NCBI GenBank assembly: GCA_026393755.1
Contig: JAPKZO010000006.1
Span: forward strand, 1 to 64,000
Length of the DNA: 64,000 bases
Source: Acidobacteriota bacterium
GTDB taxonomy: Bacteria > Acidobacteriota > Vicinamibacteria > Vicinamibacterales > JAKQTR01
Direction of reading: 5' to 3'
How positions within the stretch are numbered: the first letter of the stretch is position 1; every line of letters begins with the position of its first letter. The translations under genes and the position numbers were made by a program. The notes below the pieces were generated by a model that had not been told where the DNA came from, did no database searches, and worked only from the letters and a program-made list of their open reading frames with translations. Shown piece after piece: positions 24,630-34,585 of this stretch.

Positions 24630-26131
24630 GACCGGCCCCTCTCGTCAACGGTGGCGCGGTCATTCCGGCAGTCGCAGACGGGCGCCCGGCGTTCGATCCA
24701 CCGGGTGTCCCGTTCGTACGCGTCGGCCACGCGAAACAACCCCGCCTCGTCGTATCGCCGGCCGATCAACTGGACGCCGATGGGCAGGCCGGATTCCGTG
24801 AATCCTCCCGCGATCGAGATGGCCGGCAGTCCGGCCAGCGACGACCCGACGGTGAAGACATCGGCGAGGTACATCTGAAGAGGGTTGTCCACGCGTTCGC
24901 CGAGGAGAAAGGCGGCCGTCGGACTGGTCGGGAGCATCACCGCATCGCACCGGGTCAGCACCGACTCCAGTTCGGCGGTGATGACGCGACGCACCTGCTG
25001 GGCCTTGAGATAGAACGCGTCGTAGTACCCGGCACTCAGCACGAACGTGCCCAGGATGATGCGGCGCTTGACCTCTGCCCCGAATCCCTCGTCGCGCGAT
25101 CGCTCGTACATCTCGCGGAGTGATCCGACCCGGGCCGCGCGATATCCGTAGCGGACTCCGTCATAGCGCGCGAGATTGGAGCTGGCCTCGGCCGTCGCGA
25201 TCACGTAGTAGACCGGGATGGCCAGGCCCGAATGCGGGAGGGCCACGTCGATGACGCTGGCACCCCGATCGCGCAGCACGGCGCCGACGCCGGTGATCGC
25301 GCGAGCAACTTCCAAATCGACACCCTCGCCGAGCAGCGCGGCTGGCACGCCGATTCGGCATCCGCGGATGTCGCCAGTCAGCCCGGACGCCCAGTCTGGC
25401 ACGGGCTCACGCGACGCTGTCGCATCCAGATCATCGTGGCCGGCCATCGTCTGGAGCACGAGGGCCGCGTCGGCAACGGTGGACGCAAGCGGGCCGATCT
25501 GATCGAGCGATGAGGCGAACGACACGAGCCCGTACCGGGACACGCGGCCATACGTCGGGCGCATCCCCACCAGTCCGCAGAATCCCGCCGGCTGCCGCAC
25601 CGATCCGCCTGTGTCAGATCCGAGCGCGACCGGCGCCATCCCGGCCGCCACGGCCGCGGCCGATCCGCCGCTCGATCCGCCGGGCGTGCGATCGAGTGCC
25701 CACGGATTGCGAACCGGACCAAAGGCCGAGTGCTCGTTCGACGATCCCATGGCGAATTCGTCGCAATTGGTCTTGCCGATGACGATGGCGCCGGCGGCTT
25801 CGAGACGGGCCACCGCGGTGGCGGTGTACGGCGGGCGATAACCCTCCAGCATGCGTGAACCCGCCGTGGTCGGCAGGCCCTTCGTGCAGAGGTTGTCCTT
25901 GACCGCGATGGGCACGCCGGCAAGCGCACCGCACGCGCCGCGATCGGGGGCGCGGTCGAGCTCCGCGGCGCGCTCTCGCGCGCCCTCGGCATTGACCGAC
26001 AGGAAGGCACCAATCGTCTGATTGCCGGCGCTGATACGCGCCAGAGCCGTTTCACAGACGTCGGCGGCCGACAGGTCACCGCTGACAAACGACGCGCGGA
26101 TTGACGTCGCGGTCCAGCAGGGATCGGGCAT
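24626..26131 (-). CDS. gatA: Glu-tRNA(Gln)/Asp-tRNA(Asn) amidotransferase subunit A
   Basis: GatA provides ammonia for transamidation of misacylated Glu-tRNA(Gln) or Asp-tRNA(Asn). The 501-residue amidase carries the Lys-cisSer-Ser triad: Lys in VPIAVKDNLC, Ser in GGSSGGSAAAVAAG and nucleophile Ser in GSDTGGSVRQPA. ATG 26131 overlaps the gatC stop by one base; the longer upstream reading is a shadow of gatC. The last ~20 residues are an unusual Arg/Asp/Cys-rich extension. gatB is not in the window. Confidence 0.96.
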   Translation of the reverse strand: MPDPCWTATSIRASFVSGDLSAADVCETALARISAGNQTIGAFLSVNAEGARERAAELDRAPDRGACGALAGVPIAVKDNLCTKGLPTTAGSRMLEGYRPPYTATAVARLEAAGAIVIGKTNCDEFAMGSSNEHSAFGPVRNPWALDRTPGGSSGGSAAAVAAGMAPVALGSDTGGSVRQPAGFCGLVGMRPTYGRVSRYGLVSFASSLDQIGPLASTVADAALVLQTMAGHDDLDATASREPVPDWASGLTGDIRGCRIGVPAALLGEGVDLEVARAITGVGAVLRDRGASVIDVALPHSGLAIPVYYVIATAEASSNLARYDGVRYGYRAARVGSLREMYERSRDEGFGAEVKRRIILGTFVLSAGYYDAFYLKAQQVRRVITAELESVLTRCDAVMLPTSPTAAFLLGERVDNPLQMYLADVFTVGSSLAGLPAISIAGGFTESGLPIGVQLIGRRYDEAGLFRVADAYERDTRWIERRAPVCDCRNDRATVDERGRS

Positions 26132-26430
26132 CAGCCGATCACCCTGGGGACGCGAAACAGGCCCTCGTCGTCTTTGCGATCGGGCGCGCCGCCGCGCACG
26201 GCCTCGCGCTCGACCGGCGGCCGAACGCAGTCCTCCCGCAGCGACATGGGCGCCGCGCCAGCTGGCGGCGTCGACGCTGTGGCGGCGGTATCGAACAGGA
26301 GAAGTTGTCTGGCGTACGTCAGGATATCGCCAAGCTGCCTGGCATAAAGGACTTCTTCGTCTCTGGTCAGTTGGAGCCTGGCCAGCGAGGCGACGTGGCG
26401 GATCGCGAAGTCGTCTCGCCGGTCGGGCAT
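26131..26430 (-). CDS. gatC: Amidotransferase subunit C
   Basis: A 99-residue GatC that stabilises the GatA-GatB complex. The family segment IRHVASLARLQLTRDEEVLY opens it, then LGDILTYARQL and the C-terminal LREDCVRP and VPRVIG follow. ATG 26430 is preferred, though an ATG five codons earlier is also in frame. It leads directly into gatA with a one-base overlap. Confidence 0.92.
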   Translation of the reverse strand: MPDRRDDFAIRHVASLARLQLTRDEEVLYARQLGDILTYARQLLLFDTAATASTPPAGAAPMSLREDCVRPPVEREAVRGGAPDRKDDEGLFRVPRVIG

Positions 26431-26456
26431 GGCCGATGCTAACATTCAGCTTGACG

Positions 26457-27314
26457 ATGCCGCAACCAATCAGGCGCGCCGCCGTGGCTGGGACGTGGTA
26501 CGCGGGACGGCCCGACGTGCTCGCGCAGGACATCGATCGGTGTCTCGGCCAGGTCCCCCACGCGGTCGATGGCGACATCGTCGGTCTCGTCGTTCCGCAC
26601 GCCGGACTCATGTATTCCGGATCTGTCGCGGCACATGCCTACAAGGCGGTTGCCGGCCGCGCCTATGATGTCGCCGTGCTGATCGGACCCTCCCACTACG
26701 TCGGATTCGAAGGCGTGGCGATTCAGCGAACCGGATCGTTCGAGACGCCGCTGGGACGGGTCGTGATCTCGGAGGTCGATGCGGAGGCGATCGCGGCGGC
26801 CTCGCCCGCGGTGCACGATCGGGCGGCCGCCCACTTGCGCGAGCACTCGCTGGAGATGCAGTTGCCGTTTCTGCAGCGCGTGCTCCCAGAGACGCCGATC
26901 GTGCCGCTCGTGATGGGACACCAGACGCCGGCGACCATCAGCCGGCTCGCCGACGCCATCGTGGAGGCGTTGCCGACCCGTCGTGCGCTGCTCGTCGCGA
27001 GCAGCGATCTCTCGCATTTTCACCGCGCGGCCGACGCGGCGCGGCTCGACGCCGTGGTCGTCGATGCGATCAATCGATTTGATCCCGAGACGCTGGGGCG
27101 TGCGCTCGCCAAGTTCCCGGATCACGCCTGCGGCGGCGGGCCCATCGTGACGGTGATGCTCGCGGCGCGTGGCATGGGAGCAGCGGATGCCCGCGTGATG
27201 AAGTACGCCGATTCTGGCGATGTCTCAGGCGACAAGAGCTCCGTCGTCGGGTATCTGGCCGCGGTGCTGGGCACGCTGTCCGCATCGCGCGGGGGGGAGG
27301 CAGTTCCGCGATGA
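26457..27314 (+). CDS. amrB: MEMO family protein (AmmeMemoRadiSam protein B)
   Basis: A 285-residue protein of the MEMO family, structurally like extradiol dioxygenases. VVPHAGLMYSG, IGPSHYVGFEG, HSLEMQLPFLQ and VASSDLSHFH contain the expected metal-site His/Asp/Cys-type positions. In bacteria it is encoded with an AMMECR1-domain protein and a radical SAM enzyme; only the AMMECR1 partner is next to it, overlapping the stop by 4 bases. The function is undefined. ATG 26457 is 27 bases from the divergent gatC start. Confidence 0.9.
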   Translation: MPQPIRRAAVAGTWYAGRPDVLAQDIDRCLGQVPHAVDGDIVGLVVPHAGLMYSGSVAAHAYKAVAGRAYDVAVLIGPSHYVGFEGVAIQRTGSFETPLGRVVISEVDAEAIAAASPAVHDRAAAHLREHSLEMQLPFLQRVLPETPIVPLVMGHQTPATISRLADAIVEALPTRRALLVASSDLSHFHRAADAARLDAVVVDAINRFDPETLGRALAKFPDHACGGGPIVTVMLAARGMGAADARVMKYADSGDVSGDKSSVVGYLAAVLGTLSASRGGEAVPR

Positions 27315-27856
27315 CCACACCGTTGACGGCGCAAGAACGGCGCAGCCTGCTCGATGTGGCGCGCCAGGCCATTGCCGACCAACTGGCCGGCAGGCCGCAG
27401 GCATCAGCAAGTTCGGACGGTGTCTTCGAGCGGCGGTGCGGAGTATTTGTGTCCCTGCACCACGACGGCGAACTGCGAGGCTGCATCGGTTATCCCGATG
27501 GTGCACAGCCTCTCGGTATTGCCGTGCCGCGATGCGCGGTGTCGGCCGCGACCGGCGATCCCCGGTTTGCTGCCGTGACCGCCGCCGAACTCCCCGAGAT
27601 CGACATCGAAATCTCCGTGCTGACGCCAGTCGAACCGGTGACGAGTCCGGCCGACATCGAGGTCGGGCGAGACGGCCTGATCGTCGAACAGCACTGGCAT
27701 CGAGGGCTGCTGCTGCCTCAGGTGGCCACCGAATGGGGGTGGGACCGCGACACCTTCCTGGCGCAGACGTGTGTGAAGGCGGGCTTACCGCGCGAGGCCT
27801 GGAAGCGCGGAGCGTCAATCTTCCGCTTTCAGGCGGAGGTATTCGGCGACAGGTGA
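27311..27856 (+). CDS. amrA: AMMECR1 domain protein (AmmeMemoRadiSam protein A)
   Basis: A 181-residue AMMECR1-domain protein. The signature LRGCIGYPD is intact, with VFVSLHHDGELRG before it and LLLPQVATEWGWDRDTFL near the end. The ATG overlaps the MEMO stop (ATGA), and its own TGA overlaps the ATG of the next gene, so three proteins are made from one message. The family function is unknown. Confidence 0.92.
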   Translation: MTTPLTAQERRSLLDVARQAIADQLAGRPQASASSDGVFERRCGVFVSLHHDGELRGCIGYPDGAQPLGIAVPRCAVSAATGDPRFAAVTAAELPEIDIEISVLTPVEPVTSPADIEVGRDGLIVEQHWHRGLLLPQVATEWGWDRDTFLAQTCVKAGLPREAWKRGASIFRFQAEVFGDR

Positions 27857-28569
27857 TGAACGGCCCCGGCATCGATATCCACCTCGTGCCCGTCGGTTCG
27901 CAGGGCTACGAACTCTACTGTGAGGTCGAGGCGCAGACGGCTGTCCAGGCGGTCGGCAAGGCGGGAGGCCTGCGCGGTCGAATCGCACAAGGCTTTCATC
28001 GGACCATCCTCTACGTCGAGAGCGAGCGGCAACGGCGCTACGAACACGCGCACGAGGCGTCCGAACGGACGTGGGCCCAGCGGGTGCGCGACCGCGTAGT
28101 GGCGTGGGTCGCCGAACGCGTGGCCGAACAGCGCCTGCTGTGGCATCTGCGGACCCAGGCCTCGGCGACGGTGCATCATCCTGACGACCTGAGCGGAGCC
28201 GAGGCGTCAACGATCGTGATGGCCTCGCTGCGGCGAGACGCGCGCCGTCACCTCGTGTGGATGATCATCGACGCATGCGGATTTCTGGCCTTCCTGCCGC
28301 TGACGGCCATCCCGGGTCCGAATCTGCCGACCTACTACTTCTCGTTCCGGATGATCGGGCATTTCCTCTCGGCGATGGGGGCGCGCCACGGGCTCGCGCG
28401 CGTGGACTGGACCTACGTGCGAAGTGCTGAGATGACGGAGTTGCGCGTGTGCGCCGGGCTGGAGGCCGACGCGCGTGACGCCCTCGCCGCCGACGTGGCC
28501 GCACGGCTCAACCTGCGACATCTGGCGACCTTCGTGGAGCGGATGACGGCTGTGAAGCCCGTGCTATAA
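27856..28569 (+). CDS. Mit_KHE1-like membrane protein
   Basis: A 237-residue protein resembling the family named after yeast mitochondrial K+/H+ exchange factors (Pfam Mit_KHE1). The strongest match is the central HLVWMIIDACGFLAFLPLT-AIPGPN segment, a hydrophobic helix ending in the family's PGPN, and YYFSFRMIGHFLSAMGARHG after it. Only one or two membrane segments are evident, so it is unlikely to be a transporter by itself. It overlaps AMMECR1 by one base. Confidence 0.6.
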   Translation: MNGPGIDIHLVPVGSQGYELYCEVEAQTAVQAVGKAGGLRGRIAQGFHRTILYVESERQRRYEHAHEASERTWAQRVRDRVVAWVAERVAEQRLLWHLRTQASATVHHPDDLSGAEASTIVMASLRRDARRHLVWMIIDACGFLAFLPLTAIPGPNLPTYYFSFRMIGHFLSAMGARHGLARVDWTYVRSAEMTELRVCAGLEADARDALAADVAARLNLRHLATFVERMTAVKPVL

Positions 28570-28570
28570 T
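28562..28570 (+). promoter_or_regulatory. Extended -10 box just before lpxD
   Basis: TGCTATAAT is a perfect TGnTATAAT extended -10 element, overlapping the Mit_KHE1-like stop codon. Transcription would begin around 28577, at or next to the lpxD TTG, which has no Shine-Dalgarno. No convincing -35 box is seen. Confidence 0.45.
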
Positions 28571-28578
28571 TTTGCGAT

Positions 28579-29625
28579 TTGACACTGCGCGAACTGGCTG
28601 ACCGTCTTGGCTGTCGCCTCGACGGTGACGGAAGCGTCACCGTGGGGCGCGTGGCCGGGCTCGACGAAGCGGGCCCGGGCGACGTGTCGTTTCTCGCCAA
28701 CAGAAAATACACATCTTCGCTTGCCGCCACGAGAGCGTCTGCGGTGATCGTCGGCATCGACGGCCCGGCCGCGCCCTGTGCGACGCTGCGCACGCCTGAT
28801 CCCTACCTCGCCTTCGCGAACGCGGCGACCCTGCTCGCTCCGGACGATCGTGTGCTGCCAGGCGTTTCGACGCATGCCGTGCTCGCGTCCGACGTGACGC
28901 TTGGCAAGGACGTGTCGATTGGACCGTTTGCGACGATCGGCTCAGGAGTGGTCGTCGGCGACCGCACCGTCATTCACTCGCACGCGGTCATCTATCCCGG
29001 CGTGCACGTGGGTGACGACTGCGTCATTCACTCTCTCGTCTCGATCCGCGAGCGCTGCCGCCTGGGCCACCGCGTGATCGTCCAGAACGGCGCGGTGATC
29101 GGGAGTGACGGATTCGGGTTCGCGCCGAGACCGGACGGGACCTACCAGAAGATCCCGCAGGTGGCCAGCGTCGTCATCGAGGATGATGTGGAGATCGGCG
29201 CCAACACTACCATCGATCGACCGGCGGTCGGCGAGACGCGAATTGGATCGGGAACCAAGATCGACAACCTGGTCCAGATCGCCCATGGCGTCCACGTTGG
29301 CCACCACGTGATGCTCGCGGCCCAGGTCGGGATCGCCGGCAGCACCACGATTGGCGATTCGGTCATGCTGGGCGGTCAGGTCGGCGTGGCGGGACACCTC
29401 GAGATCGGCGCGGGCACCCGGGCCACGGCGCAGAGCGGAATTCCGAACTCGGTGCCGGCCGGTTCGTTTGTTTCCGGCTACCCGGCGATCGACAATCGCG
29501 ACTGGCTCAAGTCGTCGGCCGTGTTCCGTCGACTCCCCGAACTGAAGAAGGCCGTCGCGGACCTGGAGCGGCGTCTGGCGGCGATCGAGGCCGGGTCTCC
29601 GAAGACACCCACCGAAGAGCCGTAG
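28579..29625 (+). CDS. lpxD: UDP-3-O-acylglucosamine N-acyltransferase
   Basis: LpxD adds the N-linked acyl chain in lipid A synthesis, indicating a lipopolysaccharide outer membrane. The 348-residue protein starts with the UDP-binding domain ([16 protein letters not shown]), followed by a left-handed beta-helix of hexapeptide repeats (for example [16 protein letters not shown]) with the catalytic His in [12 protein letters not shown]. The start is TTG 28579 without a recognisable ribosome-binding site. lpxB follows after 12 bases. Confidence 0.96.
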   Translation: MTLRELADRLGCRLDGDGSVTVGRVAGLDEAGPGDVSFLANRKYTSSLAATRASAVIVGIDGPAAPCATLRTPDPYLAFANAATLLAPDDRVLPGVSTHAVLASDVTLGKDVSIGPFATIGSGVVVGDRTVIHSHAVIYPGVHVGDDCVIHSLVSIRERCRLGHRVIVQNGAVIGSDGFGFAPRPDGTYQKIPQVASVVIEDDVEIGANTTIDRPAVGETRIGSGTKIDNLVQIAHGVHVGHHVMLAAQVGIAGSTTIGDSVMLGGQVGVAGHLEIGAGTRATAQSGIPNSVPAGSFVSGYPAIDNRDWLKSSAVFRRLPELKKAVADLERRLAAIEAGSPKTPTEEP

Positions 29626-29637
29626 CGGCCCCACATC

Positions 29638-30795
29638 ATGGCCAGCGTGATGATTTCGTGCGGCGAGGCGTCGGGCGATCTCTACGCCGGCGCGTTGACG
29701 ACGGAACTCAGGCGGCTGCGGCCGGACATCCGGGTCACCGGACTTGGAGGCGAGCGGCTGCGGACCGCGGGCGCAGAACTGGTGGGCGACTACCGAGGGC
29801 TGGCGGTGACGGGCCTGGTCGAGGCGCTTCGCGTGCTGCCGCGCGCGTGGCGCATGCAGCAGATGCTGGTCGCCCACGCGCGGGCGAACCGACCGGACGC
29901 CCTGGTCGTCATCGATTTTCCGGACTTCAATTTCCGCCTGGCCTCGACGCTGCACCGGCTGGGCGTGCCGGTCGTCTACTACATCTGTCCGCAGGTGTGG
30001 GCCTGGAGGCGAAGCCGTCTTCGCGAGATGAAGCGGTTCACCGACCGCGCCCTGGTCATCTTTCCGTTCGAAGAAGCCATCTACCGTGAGGCCGGCATCC
30101 CGGTCCGTTTCGTCGGCCACCCGCTGCTCGATCTGGAGGTGGCTGGTCCGTCGCGCGAGGAGATTCTGGCGCAGGTGGGCTTCGAGCCCGACCGGCCGAC
30201 GATCGCGCTCCTGCCCGGCAGCCGTCCCAACGAGCTGCGGGCCATCCTGCCGACCATCAGCCGGGCGCTGCCCCTGATTGTCGCGCGCCTGCCGCGCGCG
30301 CAGTTCCTGGTGGCGCGGGCACCGGGCCTGGCTGACGATCTATTCGCGCCTGTGCTCAGACAGGCGGTCTCGTTCAGGATTGCGACACTCGAGGCGCGGG
30401 CCGACGACGTGCTGGCGGCGGCCGATGTGGTCATCACGGCATCTGGAACGGCAACAGTGCAGACGGCCATGCACGAGCGGCCGATGGTCATCGTCTACCG
30501 GGTGTCCCCGTTGACCTATCAACTGGGCAAGCGGTTCGTGACGGTGACGACGTTCGGCATGGCGAACCTGGTGGCAGGCGAGCGCATCGTGCCGGAACTC
30601 ATTCAGGATGGATTCACCCCCGAGGCGGTGGCGGCCGAGACCCTGCGGTACTTTGACGACCCGGCATACGCGGCGCACACGCGTGCCCGGCTGCACGACG
30701 TGCGGACGGCGCTTGGAGCCACTGGGGCCAGCCGCCGCGCGGCCGAGCAGGTACTCGAGGTCTGCGCGCTCGCCGGAAAGACGTCCGCTACCTGA
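29638..30795 (+). CDS. lpxB: Lipid A disaccharide synthase
   Basis: LpxB joins UDP-diacylglucosamine with lipid X at the inner membrane. The 385-residue GT-B protein shows [44 protein letters not shown] and the C-terminal nucleotide-binding [15 protein letters not shown]. The length is typical (E. coli: 382). Directly after lpxD; lpxA and lpxC are not here. Confidence 0.96.
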   Translation: MASVMISCGEASGDLYAGALTTELRRLRPDIRVTGLGGERLRTAGAELVGDYRGLAVTGLVEALRVLPRAWRMQQMLVAHARANRPDALVVIDFPDFNFRLASTLHRLGVPVVYYICPQVWAWRRSRLREMKRFTDRALVIFPFEEAIYREAGIPVRFVGHPLLDLEVAGPSREEILAQVGFEPDRPTIALLPGSRPNELRAILPTISRALPLIVARLPRAQFLVARAPGLADDLFAPVLRQAVSFRIATLEARADDVLAAADVVITASGTATVQTAMHERPMVIVYRVSPLTYQLGKRFVTVTTFGMANLVAGERIVPELIQDGFTPEAVAAETLRYFDDPAYAAHTRARLHDVRTALGATGASRRAAEQVLEVCALAGKTSAT

Positions 30796-30886
30796 TAAAC
30801 TACTGAGTTGCTGCGCCGACGCCCGCGCCTGTTCACGAGGGCGACGGACGGTCGCACGATCCCGCATTCGTGGAGTACACGACATC

Positions 30887-33517
30887 ATGACGATCCTCAA
30901 TTCATTCGATGCCTTTCGTGATCTCGACGTCAGCGGCGAGCGGCTGCGCTACGCCAGTCTTCCGGCTCTTGCGGCTGGCGGCTATCCGGAGGTGGCCCGC
31001 CTGCCGTTCTCGTTGAAGATCCTGCTCGAGAACCTGCTCCGCAACGAGGATGGCACCCACGTCACGAAGACAGACATCGAGGTGCTGGCGACGTGGAATC
31101 CGTCGCGGCGCGTGGAGAAGGAGATCGCGTTCACGCCGGCGCGCGTTCTGCTGCAGGATTTCACTGGCGTGCCGGCCGTTGTCGATCTTGCGGCGATGCG
31201 CGATGCGACAGCGCGGCTCGGCGGCGATCCAAACCGCGTCAATCCGATACAGCCGATGGAACTCGTCATCGACCACTCCGTCCAGGTTGACCACTTCGGC
31301 ACGGCCGACGCATTCCCGCTGAACGCCGACCTCGAATACGCGCGCAACAAGGAGCGATATCGCTTCCTGCGCTGGGGCCAGAATGCGTTCTCCAACTTCC
31401 GCGTCGTGCCGCCCGAGACGGGCATCGTCCACCAGGTCAACCTCGAGTTCCTGGCGCGCGTCGTGTTCCGCGCGGAAATCGATGGCGTGGCGTGGGCCTA
31501 CCCCGACACGGTCGTCGGCACCGACTCTCACACGACGATGGTCAATGGGCTGGGAGTTGTCGGGTGGGGCGTCGGCGGGATTGAGGCCGAGGCGCCGGCT
31601 GGGACTACGGCGACCGATGTCGTGCTCACCGTCACCGAAGCGCTGCGCAAGAAGGGCGTGGTGGGGAAGTTCGTCGAGTTCTTCGGTCCGGGCCTGGCGT
31701 CGCTGACGCTGGCGGATCGCGCGACGCTCTCGAACATGTGTCCAGAGTACGGTGCGACGATCGCGGTCTTCCCGATCGATGCGATGACGACGGACTATCT
31801 GCGCTTGACGGGCCGCGATGCGAAGAGCGTTGCGCTGGTCGAGGCGTATGCGAGGGCACAAGGGTTCTTCGTCGAGGGCACAGTGCCAGAGGCCGCGTAC
31901 GACGACGTGATTGAGCTGGACCTGGCGACGGTGGTGCCATCGCTGGCGGGCCCGAAGAGGCCACAGGATCGCGTGTCGCTGTCGGCCGCGAAGTCGAAGT
32001 TTGCCGAGGTTCTGCCTCAGTTGCTGGCCGAGCGCAAGAAGCCTGCGGCGGCTGAGGGGGCGGGCGGGGTCGCGGTCGCGTCGGAAATGGCGATTGATCA
32101 CGGCGCCGTGGTGGTGGCGGCCATCACCAGTTGCACGAACACATCGAATCCGAGCGTGCTCATCGCCGCGGGCCTCGTGGCGAAGAAGGCTGTCGAGCGC
32201 GGGTTGATGCGTAAGCCGTGGGTCAAGACGAGCCTGGCACCCGGATCAAAAGTGGTGACCGACTACCTCGCGAAGGCCGGCCTCACGAAGTATCTCGACG
32301 CGTTGGGCTTCAACCTGGTCGGGTACGGCTGCACGACGTGCATCGGCAACAGCGGCCCGCTGATTGACGAAGTGACGGCGCAGGTGGAGGAGCGCGGGCT
32401 GATCGTGGCCTCCGTGCTGAGTGGCAACCGGAACTTCGAGGGCCGGGTGCAGCCGCTCGCCCGGGCCAGCTACCTGGCGTCGCCGCCGCTCGTGGTGGCG
32501 TACGCGCTGGCTGGCACGATGACGCTCGATCTGACCACCGAGCCCCTTGGCCGCGACAAGAGCGGCGCGCCGGTCTATCTCAAGGACATCTGGCCGACCG
32601 AGCGCGAAATCCAGCAGACGATGGGCACCGCCATCAAGGCTGAGATGTTCCGTGAGGTATACAGCAAGGTGTTCGAAGGAGATTCGCGGTGGCAGAAGAT
32701 TGTGCCGCCCGCCGGTGCTCGATTTGCCTGGGATGCTTCATCCACCTATATCCAGAACCCGCCGTACTTTGACGGACTGACACCCGAGCCGCCCGCTCCT
32801 CAGACCATCGCGGGGGCGCGGGTGCTGGCGGTGCTCGGCGACAGCATTACGACGGATCATATTTCGCCGGCCGGCAACATCAAGGCCGATAGCCCGGCGG
32901 GGAAGTACCTCCAGTCGAAGGACGTCCAGCCGAAGGACTTCAACCAGTACGGCGCGCGGCGCGGGAACCACGAGGTGATGATGCGGGGCACATTCGCCAA
33001 CATCCGCCTGAAGAACGAGATGGTGCCGGGCGTGGAGGGAGGCATCACCACCTATCTGCCGGGCGGCGAGGTGATGCCGATCTTCGATGCCGCGATGAAG
33101 TACAAGGCGGCTGGTGTGCCGCTCGTCATCCTGGCAGGCAAGGAGTACGGGTCGGGCTCGTCGCGCGATTGGGCCGCCAAGGGCGCGGCGCTGCTGGGGG
33201 TCAAACTGGTCATCGCGGAGAGCTTCGAGCGCATTCACCGCAACAATCTGGTCAATATGGGCGTGCTGGCGCTGCAGTTCAAGGCGGGTCAGAATGCTGC
33301 TGCGCTCGGTCTGAGCGGACAGGAGACGTTTGAGATTGTGAGCGTGGCAACCGATGCGTTGAAGCCCCGCGGCGACATCACTGTGAAGGCCACGCTGCCC
33401 GATCGTTCGGTCAAGGAGTTCACGGCGACGGTGCGAATCGACACGCCCGAAGAGCTGGTCGCGTTCAGGCACGGCGGCATCCTGCAGTACATGGTGCGGC
33501 AGATGCTCAAGAAGTAG
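30887..33517 (+). CDS. acnA: Aconitate hydratase A
   Basis: The TCA-cycle aconitase of the AcnA/IRP1 type, 876 residues. The 4Fe-4S ligands are visible in [12 protein letters not shown] and in [33 protein letters not shown] and the swivel-domain [15 protein letters not shown] are conserved. ATG 30887 gives an N-terminus at [17 protein letters not shown], matching the family. It runs 91 bases after lpxB and only 3 bases before queG. A second aconitase (AcnB) lies on the opposite strand 1 kb away. Confidence 0.97.
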   Translation: MTILNSFDAFRDLDVSGERLRYASLPALAAGGYPEVARLPFSLKILLENLLRNEDGTHVTKTDIEVLATWNPSRRVEKEIAFTPARVLLQDFTGVPAVVDLAAMRDATARLGGDPNRVNPIQPMELVIDHSVQVDHFGTADAFPLNADLEYARNKERYRFLRWGQNAFSNFRVVPPETGIVHQVNLEFLARVVFRAEIDGVAWAYPDTVVGTDSHTTMVNGLGVVGWGVGGIEAEAPAGTTATDVVLTVTEALRKKGVVGKFVEFFGPGLASLTLADRATLSNMCPEYGATIAVFPIDAMTTDYLRLTGRDAKSVALVEAYARAQGFFVEGTVPEAAYDDVIELDLATVVPSLAGPKRPQDRVSLSAAKSKFAEVLPQLLAERKKPAAAEGAGGVAVASEMAIDHGAVVVAAITSCTNTSNPSVLIAAGLVAKKAVERGLMRKPWVKTSLAPGSKVVTDYLAKAGLTKYLDALGFNLVGYGCTTCIGNSGPLIDEVTAQVEERGLIVASVLSGNRNFEGRVQPLARASYLASPPLVVAYALAGTMTLDLTTEPLGRDKSGAPVYLKDIWPTEREIQQTMGTAIKAEMFREVYSKVFEGDSRWQKIVPPAGARFAWDASSTYIQNPPYFDGLTPEPPAPQTIAGARVLAVLGDSITTDHISPAGNIKADSPAGKYLQSKDVQPKDFNQYGARRGNHEVMMRGTFANIRLKNEMVPGVEGGITTYLPGGEVMPIFDAAMKYKAAGVPLVILAGKEYGSGSSRDWAAKGAALLGVKLVIAESFERIHRNNLVNMGVLALQFKAGQNAAALGLSGQETFEIVSVATDALKPRGDITVKATLPDRSVKEFTATVRIDTPEELVAFRHGGILQYMVRQMLKK

Positions 33518-33520
33518 ACG

Positions 33521-34567
33521 GTGACCTCCGCCCAGATCAAGGCTCGGGCGACAGAACTCGGGTTCGATCTGTGCGGCGTCGCGCCGGTCGGCGACTTTCC
33601 GGAATTGGGCTACCTGCCGTCGTGGCTGGCCGAAGGCCGCGCCGGCCGCATGACCTATCTCAATCGCACCGCCAGACGCCGGGCCGATGTCCGGCAGTGG
33701 CAGCCGTCGGCCCGCTCGGTCATCGTCGTCGCGTGTCTCTACAACACCGATCGGCCGTACTCCACCGAGATCGCCGACCACGGCGTCGCGCTCATCGCGC
33801 GGTACGCGTCTGGCTCTGACTACCACCGGCTGATGACGGAGCGGCTCAACGATCTGCTGAACTGGCTGACGGCCGCCAGTTCCGTAGCGTTCGACGCGCG
33901 CGTGTCGGTCGACACCGGGCCCGTTCAGGAGCGTGTCTATGCGCAGCGTGCCGGCATCGGCTGGATCGGGAAGAACACGTGCGTCATTAACCCGGAACTC
34001 GGTTCGTGGATCCTGCTCGGCGAGCTCATCACCAGTCTTCCGCTCGAGCCGGACACACCGGCACTTGATCAGTGCGGGACGTGCACGCTGTGCCTCGAGG
34101 CCTGCCCGACCCACGCGATTGTCGAGCCGCGCGTGCTCGACGCCAGGCTGTGCCTGTCGTATCTGACCATCGAGATCAAGGGGAGCATTCCCGTTGAGCA
34201 GCGCGCCGGCATGGGCGCGCACGTGTTCGGTTGTGACATCTGCCAGGACGTCTGTCCGTACAACCTGCGCGAGCCGCGCGTGGCGGGGCCGGAATGGGCG
34301 CCTCGCCCGGCGCTCGATCGGCCCCGTCTCGTAGACCTGTGGTCGCGATCGGACCGTGGGCTGGAGGACGCGATCGAGGGCACCGCACTCGTCAGGCGCG
34401 GTGTCGCCGGCCTGCGGCGCAATCTCGCGGTCGCGCTTGGCAACAGCGGCGACGCGGCGACACGGCGCGCGCTGGCCGAGCCACCGAGCGACACTGGCGC
34501 GCCATCGCTCAGCGATCCCGTCATTGCCGAGCACCTGGCGTGGGCGCGAGAGCGCTGCGGCCGGTGA
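33521..34567 (+). CDS. queG: Epoxyqueuosine reductase
   Basis: QueG uses cobalamin and two 4Fe-4S clusters to make queuosine in tRNA. The 348-residue protein has both cluster motifs, CGTCTLCLEACPTHAI and CDICQDVCPYN, and the N-terminal cobalamin-binding region. DTGPVQERVYAQRAGIGWIGKNT is the family's catalytic-Asp segment. A HEAT-like C-terminal extension includes TRRALAEPPS. The start is GTG 33521, 3 bases after acnA; co-transcription is likely though no functional link is known. Confidence 0.95.
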   Translation: MTSAQIKARATELGFDLCGVAPVGDFPELGYLPSWLAEGRAGRMTYLNRTARRRADVRQWQPSARSVIVVACLYNTDRPYSTEIADHGVALIARYASGSDYHRLMTERLNDLLNWLTAASSVAFDARVSVDTGPVQERVYAQRAGIGWIGKNTCVINPELGSWILLGELITSLPLEPDTPALDQCGTCTLCLEACPTHAIVEPRVLDARLCLSYLTIEIKGSIPVEQRAGMGAHVFGCDICQDVCPYNLREPRVAGPEWAPRPALDRPRLVDLWSRSDRGLEDAIEGTALVRRGVAGLRRNLAVALGNSGDAATRRALAEPPSDTGAPSLSDPVIAEHLAWARERCGR

Positions 34568-34585
34568 CCAGGCTCGGCATATCAA

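Noticed and set aside
32738-34585. A 615-codon minus-strand frame opposite acnA and queG
   Set aside because: Antisense shadow of two clear genes; no domain or start signal.
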